Part shown: piece by piece, positions 49,271 through 60,100 of the stretch | How positions within the stretch are numbered: the stretch's first letter is position 1 | Layout: every line of letters starts with the position of its first letter | NCBI GenBank assembly: GCA_020466095.1 | Contig: CM035808.1 | Span: 46,902,893-46,966,892, forward strand | Direction of reading: 5' to 3' | Source: Chlorops oryzae | Taxonomy: Eukaryota; Arthropoda; Insecta; Diptera; Chloropidae | Length of the DNA: 64,000 nt | Notes under the pieces: model-generated | Database searches by the model: none | Told to the model about the DNA's origin: nothing | The model's input: only the letters and a program-made list of their open reading frames with translations | Translations under genes and position numbers: made by a program

Positions 49271-50209
49271 AGGTAACTTACCCAAATAAGGCCATGCTAA
49301 CGGTTTTTGCCACAGTGGCGAAAATTGGGTGAACTTAGAGAGAGTTTGGATCTTAATCCCTTTTATTTAACCTTTTCTTTATCCGAAAATGTAAAAAAAA
49401 GTACAAAAAAGTGTTTAAAAGTATTCATTTAAGATATTTTAGAAATTGTCCTTTTTTTGCCCTATTAGGAACCCCATGTCTAAATAAGGCCCAATGCTGA
49501 TTGCTCTCAAAAACGTGCGAAAAAATAAAGAAAAATAGAAAACTATTATCTGATTTCATTGTTAATGTTGTTTGAGATCAAAAATTAAAATAAATACTCT
49601 GCACAGCTCTTCTAATATAAAATAATATTATTAAAACTTAACGTTGTATATTCAAATGCAGGTACAAGGCTTTATCGATAATAATTTTGTTAACTTGCTG
49701 TCCAATGCAGTGAAAGGCTTTCTTTCTCATTGTTTTTAACTGCTTGGTATATTAAGGTCCATTTAGGGCCTCCAAAAAAATTTTTTTTTAAGAATCAGTT
49801 GCAAGGTGGCTATTGTGGGCCTTATTAAGACCACTCAATATAATTTTGCCACAACTTTTTATTCGGAATACAAAAAAAGCCAGGGTTTTTCTCCCAACCT
49901 TTTTATTTTGAATAAAGTCCGACATTTGGTATGGGCATCAAGGCTTTACAAAATTATCAACAATTTTTAGAAAAACGTTGTTCTTCTTCTCACGCAAAAT
50001 TAGATCAAGCACGTTGTTTTCACTTCTTCCGACTTTGGTGGACGATAACTATTCACTCAGCTACGCAATCGAAGCAATGTTTTTTGCTTTGTGAAGTAAA
50101 TATAAACGCTGTAGAACATGCCAAAAATCATAATGCTGGGAGTGCTAGAAATATGTTTTCTGAAAATCGGGCCTTATAAAGGCGTTGGCCTTATTTGGCT
50201 GAACCACCT
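49271..50209 (+). mobile_element. pogo-like TIR element with AAATAAGGCC repeats
   Basis: TA on both sides (49269-49270 and 50210-50211). Ends are inverted: AGGTAACTTACCCAAATAAG on the left, AGGTGGTTCAGCCAAATAAG on the right, both followed by GCCA. The AATAAGGCC word recurs inside (49484, 49823 and 50185 region). About 940 bp, with no intact transposase; the frame at 49931-50179 is unrecognised. Confidence 0.65.
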
Positions 50210-50211
50210 TA

Positions 50212-51631
50212 TTTAAAAAATTTTTATTTATAATGTTAAAAATATTTTAACTTTTAATTTTTGAAAAAATTTTAAAAACTTAAAAACAATTTTAAAAAAT
50301 TTATATAATTTCAAAACTTAAATTACATTAATTAAAAACTTGAAAAATTAAAATTTGAAAATTTAAAATTTAAAAAATTTAAAAAAAAAATTTAACAAAT
50401 TGTTTTAAAAAATTTTATATTCCAAATAATTTTTAAAAATTTAAAGAAATTATAAAAAAAAATTTGCTAACAAATTTTAATTAAATAAAAATATCCCCCC
50501 GAAGATAATGAAGCACTCCCGCCGGAACACTGGGACAAAATAACGCATTGAATGTATTCAATCGCATTCCAGCAAAATTTGACCAAAATAGTCCATTAGG
50601 AAATGCCATGATCACTATTGTTATCACTATCACATATATTATCAGGAACAAAAATCACTTCTGTGAGGTTAAAACAGTACTATACTCAACCCTTTAGCGC
50701 ATTAGGGACAAATTTTCCCCCACATCATTTAAACGATTAACAGCAATGAAATTGACAACATTATTATTACGTGGCGAAAAATGTTTCTCTTCCGCGTGAA
50801 AGGGTTAAAATAATGACACTTATATTTCATCATGATATAAAACAAATTTAATTTCCTTTGACGGATTTCTTGCTAACTTTGCGTGTCTAACAATGTCATA
50901 AATGGAAATGGGAAAATATGTACTTAAACGCCTTCAAAGAACATGCTTGAAAAAAATGAAGCCTTTATAGTAAAGCCGATCTTGAGTTCAACTGCTCTTT
51001 AAAAACAAAAGAGTCATAATATCCAAATAGAAATTACACAAATTGAATATCTAAAGATATGAGAAGTAAAAATCACTTGATTTTTGGAGTGCCCTATTAA
51101 AATAGTCAGCCCATTAAATTGAATGTGAATTATCCCATTAGCGGGAAGTGTTTTGTTTTTGTCACTTTAGTTTGTTACTTTGATAAGAACTTTAAGATAC
51201 TCATATGATGTATATGTGTAGTACACATTGTTGTGTACACATTTTGCATAACGAATAATTGTGAAAAACAATCATGACATGATGAAAAGATTAAAAATAA
51301 TAATTTTTTTTTAAATATTAAATTGTATACAAATACACTCAAAGTGACCCATTTCCAGATGTTGTGACTCTGAATAGTAGCTTTAAACGAATTACAGATG
51401 AAAATTGAAAATGTGCTCATGTGCTCGTCGTATTATGTGACAGGTTGTTGAAATTCAAAGAAAGGTGTTATTTAGATAATTTGATTGCTTTTCTTTTCTT
51501 TCATTCGTTTTTCATGAAAATCATAGAACTTATGATCGATTTAGCTATTGGCTTAAAAAAAAATTTTCACATCCTTTGCACTTGGGGAAGCTGCTTTTAT
51601 AATTTCTTAAAATAACCTTTAATGAAATATA
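50212..51631. other. AT-rich non-coding stretch
   Basis: Begins with an AAAATTT-rich tract to about 50490. No supported gene. Confidence 0.5.
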
Positions 51632-51839
51632 CAACCCGATTCTAAATATTCACGGGGGATTTGAAAAACAATGCCTTTTAAGCACACTAAGAAGAGGCAG
51701 CAAGAAATTCGAACGTTTTTAACCAGAGATTATCACATTTTTCCCTTAATTAACGCTAAGATCACTTCCTTCCTTCTTCCATGTAGAAAAACGTCTAGGG
51801 AAAAAATTCCCCGGGGAATATTTATTTAGAATAGGGCTG
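51632..51839 (+). mobile_element. ATA-flanked CAGCCCG-family MITE
   Basis: 208 bp with inverted ends CAACCCGATTCTAAATA and CAGCCCTATTCTAAATA, and ATA on both sides (51629-51631 and 51840-51842). The interior ends in inverted CCCCGGGGAAT. Confidence 0.85.
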
Positions 51840-51949
51840 ATAATAAATATAGCAAAAGATCTCATATTGGCTTCCAAAAATGTAGGAACTCCCGTGCAGC
51901 AAGTACTACGAATATTAAAAACATGAAAAAAAAACAACAAATAAAATGG

Positions 51950-52040
51950 AACGAATTTCAATCAACTGCGGAGTCGATTGTGCTTGGCGCCATACGTTTT
52001 GGTGCGTTGAATATTTGCGTGGTATCGAAAACCAGGCATA
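51950..52040 (+). repeat. TGCCTGG-family half element
   Basis: Reads TTCAATCAACTGCGG, GCGTTGAATATTTGCG and GAAAACCAGGCATAA, i.e. the right half of the 35609-36218 family. Confidence 0.7.
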
Positions 52041-52362
52041 ATTCATAAACTCAATAGGAGGACCTTAAAAAAACTTAAAATATTGTTTAAATTTCAAAAA
52101 AAAATTCTGTCCCCAAATGATGGTTGTCCGCTTTATTGAATTAAAACTGTTTTTGGCACCTCATTAGCTTCACAACTCCACATAAACTTCTAGATATAAT
52201 GACTCACTCAAAAGAGAAGCTAAAAATTCAATCTAAAAAGGAATGCTCAGCTAAAAAGTGGACAGTCCAGTCCACTTAATAAAAATTTGAAAGTAGATAT
52301 GTTTCTTTTGTTTTTCTTTAGATTGAGGAGTTCAAGGTGTCCCTATACGTTTGTATACCAAC

Positions 52363-53040
52363 TAGTGATGTAACGAATATTCGCATTCGCATTCGCGAAT
52401 ATTCGCATGTTTTTTCACATTCGCATTCGCATTCGCAAAATGTTGCGAATATTTTGCGAACATATAATTAGCAGAAAATTGACCAAAAATGTAAACTTTA
52501 ATAAATTTTTTAAATTTAAATTTAAAAGCCAATATTTTAGCATTTAAAGAATTTTTTATGTGCTACCGTTACACAGATATTGCACTTAAAATCTGCTCTC
52601 TCACACACACTTGCATTTTCAATTTTGCCGATCCCTGAATTAAACGCATTTGGAATGCCTTTAAGTTCCTTCACATAAATTTTCATACAAGAACGACCGT
52701 CTGAGGGCTGCTAAACGAAAATCGACAATAACATTGCGTATTGCGCAGGGGCGTTATGCTTGCACGAAATCGTCGGATTAGATTTGTTGTTGTCATGTGA
52801 CTGTTTTTTTTTTAACACTTTGAAATTTAACATCGAAATGTGTAATTTCTTTTACTTATGAATGAATTATTTTTTTCCAAAGTTTGTGCGCTATATAAAT
52901 AAATGAAATGATTTGGTGATATGTGCCAAATTTGAGATATAGATTCAAAAACTGAATATTCGCATTCGCATTCGCGAATATGAGTAGGCATTCGCATTCG
53001 CATTCGCGAATGCTAAAATTTGACATTCGTTACATCACTA
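52363..53040 (+). mobile_element. hAT-like element with ATTCGC arrays
   Basis: Ends TAGTGATGTAACGAAT and its exact inverse; a perfect 8-bp duplication ATACCAAC (52355-52362 and 53041-53048). Both subterminal regions carry (GCATTC)n with GCGAATATTCGC. 678 bp, non-coding. Internal GCCGATCCCTG at about 52628 resembles the end of the foldback element at 57044 and may be a fragment. Confidence 0.93.
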
Positions 53041-53049
53041 ATACCAACA

Positions 53050-54198
53050 TCCTTTTAGTAGAATATATCTATATATTATATATTAACTCACTTTACAAAG
53101 ATGTAATAAATTAAAAATGAAAATAAAAATAAAATGCAAAAAGATTTAGCCTTCAAAACGTGAAATGCAACTGAAAACTGTAGCAAAATTGTAGTGAATT
53201 GAATCCTCATCAAGCGAATTGTTTTATTTTTATTTAAATATGTACATATTGTATATTGTATATCCATGTTGAAATGCCTATAAGTATATACTCCGTCGAG
53301 ACAAAGAGTTCGAAAATAAAAAATAAAAAAATGAAAATGAAAATAAATATATAAATAAGAAACGTGAATATCAAGAAATGCGATTTTGCTCTGATTTTAT
53401 TCGGCGCCTTTACAGCAAAAAGAAAACGGAAAGAAAAAGTTTTTTTTTTGCCTCGTCTTCGAAAATGGACTTTGAACGGGGGGACAATTTTTTATATATT
53501 TTTTTCTTCTCTATCTGAAAGACTTAATATTCACATTTGTTCAACAAAAAACGACGACAACAACAGCAAGACCAACAACAACATCGGTTTAACATCGAAA
53601 TCAATGTCGTTGACATACCCCAAGTAAAAAATTTCAATGCACGAGATATGCACGCGATCCGTTTTCCCTTTACATTCATTCGCTCTCTTTCGTTTCGTTC
53701 TTCGCCATTGACGTATTGAATAAAAAATGAAATATTTTCAAAATAACTTTATTATGTAAAATAAACTTATTTTTTAATTGAATTAAATTTTGTTTTTCGA
53801 TTGTTTAGTTCTCGCGCAAATACGTTTACTGAAATTGAAGCGAAAATAAAAAATAATAAAAATAATAGCAAAATAAAAACTAAAAGAGAAAACAGGCCAA
53901 AAATGTGTTGTTTTTCGTTCAACGAGAATAAAGCTTTTTATATAAAAATATGTTCGAACTGAACTAGACAAACAATATTTTAATAAAGGAAATAAATTGT
54001 TCGAAAAGAAGAAAAATCAAAATAAAAAAAGGCAAGACAATCAACAATCGAAGAAGTCAAGTGCAATTAAATGCACTCAAAGTGGACGCAATTAAATGAA
54101 TGCATTTATAAATGAACGAATAAATAAATAAATAAGTAAGTAACCAAAAGAAAATACAAGAAATATCAAAGAAAATCGTCCATCGAAAATAAGTAAAG
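53050..54198. other. probable 5' leader or upstream sequence of the 54-62 kb gene
   Basis: AT-rich, ending in (AAAT)n and CAAAAGAAAATAC just before the ATG at 54199. No splice acceptor can be fixed, and the transcription start is not visible. Confidence 0.4.
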
Positions 54199-57100
54199 AT
54201 GCGCTTCACATACAACCAGTATAACTATTATGAATCCGGTTATCGGATACCATCAAAAATGCATAATTCCAATAACAGTAACTCCAGCAGTTATGGCAGC
54301 ATTGGCTCAGCATCAGCCTTATCATCGTACCAACATCATCACAAGAGCAATTTCGGTAAGCAGCTTCAACAAGAAATACATACTATATGTAAATAAAAAA
54401 TAAAAAATATTATTAAAAAAATAATAAAGGAAAGGGAAAGCTATTGTGTGCGATCGCTTGAATTGTGCCTCTTCCCCGTCCGAATTGTTGTGAGTGAGTG
54501 ATGATCGGCACCGGCAACACTTGACGATGTGGCCCGTTGCGGTGATAAAAATCCAACTCAATAAAATATCCGTTCGCAGAGTAGTGGCAAGTGAATTTGC
54601 TACAATTTAATACTGCCACGAATTAAGGGCATTTAATGCTGGACATTCATGTTTTATTCTCATATTATTATTATTTTTTATTATTTTTTCTTTTTTTAGT
54701 CTCTCCTTAACCCGTTAAGTTGCACAAAATTTTCCTTTCGAATATGCTATTTGTTGTAGAACAAGTCTTAACTTGTTGCTAAAATGTTCTAGAAGGATCG
54801 GCTTGTATGTTTTTCTTCCTTTGTTTTTTTTTTTTTTTGTTTTAACTTAAAAAATGTCCGTACCTACTCTTTTTTGTGGTTCCACTTAACTGTATCAATG
54901 ATCTTAACTGTGCTGGCCAAGAAAAAAGAATTGAAACTGCAAAAAGAAAAAAATCCTCAACAGGTTTTTATAAAAAATTCAGGTTGATTTCCGCAATCCA
55001 TAAAAGAAGTTTCCGTCACTCTCGACAATCAAGCGGGGGATCTAATGTACAGCCGGACTTACATCGGTAAATATTATTACTATTCGAAGAAGTTATTCGG
55101 TGGAAAGCTTGTTGTCTTTTGAGTTCAATATTCGGAATCTATTGAAGGACTTTTCCATATGAACGTATATAACACTGGTCTACAAAATTTGGGACTTCGA
55201 GTTCATAAGGCATAATTTTGATTCGCCTTGAACCCTTTGCTTCTGAACCCATTTTGATAAAATAATCTTTTCTACATAAGTACTTAGAATAAAACTCATT
55301 CATGTGAAGTCAAAGAAAAAATTTTAAAAATTATTAGTACTAAAAAATAAGAATGAAATTTTGTAAATTGAGACAAAAAAATTTGAAATAACATTTTTTT
55401 TAAACCATTTTAGCTGTCTGTAATTCAAAACCTATTCAAAAACGACGCCAACAAATGATATATCGATTTAAAGGTTAAATATGAGCCATTGATTATGAAA
55501 GTGGTATAGTCAAAAAATTTAGAAATCTAGTTTTACTTCAGAATACGTTAATTTATTAGCATTTCATATGAAATAGCTGATAAACTAGATTTTTAAAATT
55601 TTTTACTTATACCACTTTCAAAATCAATGGCTCATATGTATATTGTCTCAGTTACGTGAGATATTTATCAATAAATGAAAAGGTAACCTATATCTCAAAA
55701 GCTATTCGTTGGAAGAAATAACTGGATCGCGATCAGCGTCCCCGAATCAGTTTCAAAAATTTCATTAAGGCGAATTTTTTTTTTTTTTTTTTGTTAACCA
55801 GTGTAATTGATAAATTGCATCAGTAGACCCCATTAAGTTATGTTGATAAGTCAATTTTTATACACTCGATTCATGGAAATATTATGCCTACCTTATCCGT
55901 ATCAAGTCTGGTATAAAAAGTATTAAAACCTGTGTAAGGCCGCCACTAATTCCTATCAAGCAAACGTATTCTAGCTGTCATTGGATTATAAATTAAGTAC
56001 AAATCAAATTCTCTTAAACAACTTATAAATAACTATTAATCGAGAACAATAATTTTTGCGGTATCTTTTCAATTAAGCCATTTTCTAAAGACTGGTTGTG
56101 GTTGTTATTGTAGTTTGTGGTTTTTCTAATAAAAAGCCAGAATCCCGAACAGCTTTTTAAGCTATCGCCTTGATACCTATCAATAGGCCAAATCATTCGA
56201 TCCTTTCTTCTGAATATCTTTCACAGCATCATATATCCATTAAACGAAGAAAATCCCTGTCCGTCTTCAGGAGATTCCATAGTATAGTCCGAACTCCTTA
56301 CAAGAGATCTTCATGAAAAAGAAAATAACTTCACTTATCAAAAGAACCAAAAAAAATAACCATGCAGAGAGTTCCCTGTAACTAAATTGTCACTTTGTAG
56401 ATGACTCAGCTACCGAAAGCTTGAACTATTACTCATGTGATCCGATGCCTAACGTTCCGAATGCAACTATTTTCTGTCACATGACTGTATAAATTTTCAA
56501 AAATAAAATTTAAGTCAAACTAAAAAGCATACACTATTCTTTTAAACAAAAAAATTAATTTAATGGCGAAATAGAAGAAAAGACTTCAAATTTCTCTTCG
56601 GTTTCATTGAAGGAGATATTTTCCCTCTTTTATCTTTGAACTCGTGCAAACAATAAAATGACGTAGGATACTGGCAAATATTTTTCTTTTTAAAGTAAAT
56701 ATATGCACATAATTTGTAAGAGAATATAAATCCAAACTCGTCGCGTACAACAGTTTCTAAAGAGCATTATATTATATTAGCTTACAAAAAAAAAATATAA
56801 TGTTTATCCAATTATTTTTCCAAAGAAGAGTTTTTCAAATATATGGAATATAGAATTCGAGACTCGTTAGCGTGATTACACACAAGTCCTTTGTTTCTCA
56901 ACCGATTTAGATAAATTACACTTCTCTATTTTATGTACTTAAAGCAAAAGTTCTTCATCTGAAATTAAAGAAAAAATTATTTTAAAAATTTTAGTGCTCA
57001 AAAATAACGAAATTTTATATGTAAATTAGGGGTTGGTTAGGTTCAGGGATCGGCACTAATAATATTTTCATCAATATTATCATGACTGATTACGGATTGA

Positions 57101-60100
57101 TCAAGAAATATCATTTTTTTATTTTTGATTACTGAATAAAAAAAAATAAAAATTGAAAATTTAAAATTCCCAAATAATGAACAATCCGTATTTTAGATTC
57201 TAAAAATTTGGATTGATTCTATGAAAATATTTACAAATTTAAAAATGTGATTTTTTTAAAAATCCGAAATTTATATGTTAAAATTATGGATTGCTGGACA
57301 TTTATTAATCACATTTTAAGAATTATGAATAATTAGATACTTATAATTAGAATAATAAGATTGCAGATTTTTTGAATAATCATTAATCAAAATGGCAAGA
57401 TTGCGGATTTTTTCTGTAATAGTTGATATAGGACATAGAAAATTATGTAAAAATTATCAGAGACACCAGAAGACTCTATTATGTTATGTTCGTCCATCTT
57501 TTAATCTGTCCCATTGTCTGCTTTAAAACCACAATATTTCATAATGCACTGAAAAATACACCTACTTAAAGAGCTATAACTCAGTAAAGCGGTACCTCTT
57601 AGAAAAGTGCAAAAAGAAAAACTGCAAAAAACTTTCTAACATTTTTTTTATTAATACAAACCAACCAACAAAGATTGCCAATTTTTTTTACAATACAGGC
57701 TTGCTTGAGATGATGAGAATAGTGAAGTTTTTCATCTACCCATTTAGTTTCATTCTTAGTTCCCCATTTCATAGATGTTTGTTTATTTTAATGTATATTT
57801 ATTTGATTTAGAATTTGAAATATTCTTGAGAAGAACTTCTTGTGTGGGGTTTGAACCTGGGAATTCCCGATTTCTAGTCATGTGCTCACCCGTGACACCA
57901 TGTTTGCCAAACTGAAAACTGTGGATTTTTTTCATTTATAAAATGAAAGTCAAACAAAATTTTGGTTTTTAGGAATGAGAATTATTGTGCATATTTTCGT
58001 TTGAACTTAAATGAGATATTTTCTTCTTCTCTCCTAGAACTTGACGTGGCTTAGAGGTTAGCGTGCAAGGCTAGCAATCTGAAGGGCTTGGGTTCGAACC
58101 CTGCCGGATCGAAGTAGTTTATTTATTTTTTTTTAATGAAGAAATTACTATTACAGAAAAAATCCGCAATCTTGCCATTTTGATTACTGATTATTCAAAA
58201 AATCTGCAATCTTATTATTCTAATTATAAGTATCTAATTATTCATAATTCTTAAAATGTGATTAATAAATGTCCAGCAATCCATAATTTTAACATATAAA
58301 TTTCGGATTTTTAAAAAAATCACATTTTTAAATTTGTAAATATTTTCATAGAATCAATCCAAATTTTTAGAATCTAAAATACGGATTGTTCATTATTTGG
58401 GAATTTTAAATTTTCAATTTTTATTTTTTTTTATTTCAGAATCAAGAATTTTGAAGTGTGGAGTGGATAATAATCAAAAAATCAAAAATTAAAATTTTTT
58501 TTTTGCCGATCCCTGGTTAGGTTAGTGTGGCTGCCACCAAGGGTTATACACTTAGGCACCACATGGACCCGCTGTGATACCACGTATAATGGGAAATCGA
58601 CACAAACATCCACGACCTGAGCTGGGAGTCGAATCGAGGGCTTCTCGCTTCGTAAATTGGCATCTCAGCCAAATACGGCCGACAAGTTAGGGGAAAATTC
58701 TTTTCAATTATTTTTCCCCATTTCGATTGTCTGGAGTTCAAAAACCAAGGCACCGATTAGAACAAATAATTATAATTTATCAATTTGTATTTTTATTTTT
58801 TTTTTAATTTTTTTTTTTATATTTTTTATAATTTTAATAATTTTTTAAAATTATATAAAAATTAACATTTCGTAATAAAAATTCTTGGACCCTAAGCCAA
58901 AAAAAAACATTATTGAAATTATAATTACTTAAAATATTTAAGTTTAAAGCAAATAGTCCTTGAAAAAGTAACACAAATTTTCGCTTTTTTTCTTATACTT
59001 ATATTAAAAAACTTTCTGCGGAAAAATAAATGATGCTATTTTTTTTATCAACGATCGCGAATTAGTTTAAGAATCAATCTGCCCATGCAAAACTCCCAAA
59101 TTTTGTAAACTAGTGTTATCGGGATTAATAGTTTCTTGGCCATTCGAATGCAAAGTTTTTTTCAACTTTCGTACGAATTCATCTTTCTCTGGCGCTACGT
59201 CATCAACTTCGTTTGCATGATCACTATTGACTATTAACGCATTATTTTTTTAAAAATAGTCTCATTTCAATTACTCTTTGTTACAGAGTGCATATGAATA
59301 CATTGAAAATTAATTAAAATAAGACATTCGATTATAAAAATTAGCATAAAGAAGGATTTTTTTTTTATTGATAAAAATCATAGTTCAATGCCCTCGCATT
59401 GCAAATATACTTCGTACTAATAGCCTTACAAGCGAAATCATTCCATACTTTTGCGATTACAATCGTTTCTAGAGTGCAAGACAACGACGTCTATGCAACG
59501 ATTACGCCGGACAGCGCAGACTGACAAGAGCGATTGAATTTTGCTGCTTTTCTTTTTTCTTTATTAATTTTTTTTTTTGTTATTGTTATCTATTATGATT
59601 TTCCCTGATTTAATATGAAATTGTCATAACACTCATTCATGCGATTACGACAGCGAAAAATGTTAATATGCAATTGCTAAATGTAAATAACAAAACACTT
59701 TAAACGAGAAAAAGAGCAGAAAGGGAAATGAGAAACAAGAGAAAGAGAGGAGAAACAACAGAACAGTTCACGCCTTGCACACCACGACGCCAGTTAAAGT
59801 TTTATTACACTATATTAAATCTGAATGTGCTAAATTGATAATAAAAAGAAAAATTGTTTGGAAAATATGTTTCATGAGGCATCATCCGAACGAACATACA
59901 ATGTGCGTACGTACAGTGCTGGCACGATCCATAATAAGGCCTGACAAACGAATGGTAAATGTTGACTTAAGACGAACTGGGGCCTCCGATCGCCATATTT
60001 TTCTCAACATTGGTTTAAGCAGATCCTGAAATTTTCGGTATGCAGCAATAAAGTTATAGGAGCCAAATAAATAGTTGAAGTATATTTATAGGAATTCCGA

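Larger units (their letters stand above)
57044..58515 (+). mobile_element. hAT-like foldback element with ~298-bp arms
   Basis: Ends CAGGGATCGGCA and its inverse, with a perfect 8-bp duplication GTTAGGTT (57036-57043 and 58516-58523). After about 80 unmatched bases on each side, arms 57126-57423 and 58147-58444 are near-identical inverted repeats. The 723-bp loop (57424-58146) holds two tRNA-like sequences facing each other. No transposase frame. It lies inside the SINE tail. Confidence 0.9.
57033..58686 (-). mobile_element. SINE family 2 copy, split by a hAT-like insertion
   Basis: The body 58524-58686 (- strand) carries a tRNA-like head (GGCTGAGATGCC...GATTCGACTCCCAGC) and continues to an AACCT tail. 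The remaining tail is at 57033-57043, beyond the insertion. The SINE has its own duplication TTAGGGG (57026-57032 and 58687-58693). It matches 10955-11131. Confidence 0.87.
56860..59122 (+). mobile_element. second CACTGG-family copy, expanded by nested insertions
   Basis: The right end is the inverse of CACTAGTTTACAAAATTTGG (near 59116). Similarity to 55173-55803 resumes at about 56930-57020 (TACTTA...AAAGAAAAAATT...TTTTAAAAATT). The left boundary is uncertain. Between these lie the SINE and the foldback element. Confidence 0.45.

Noticed and set aside
52621..52640. GCCGATCCCTG as the end of another foldback element
   Set aside because: Only 11-12 bases match, with no partner end or 8-bp duplication.
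58043..58113. Functional tRNA gene
   Set aside because: Good box B but a poor acceptor stem, and it lies in a transposon loop with an opposing similar sequence.
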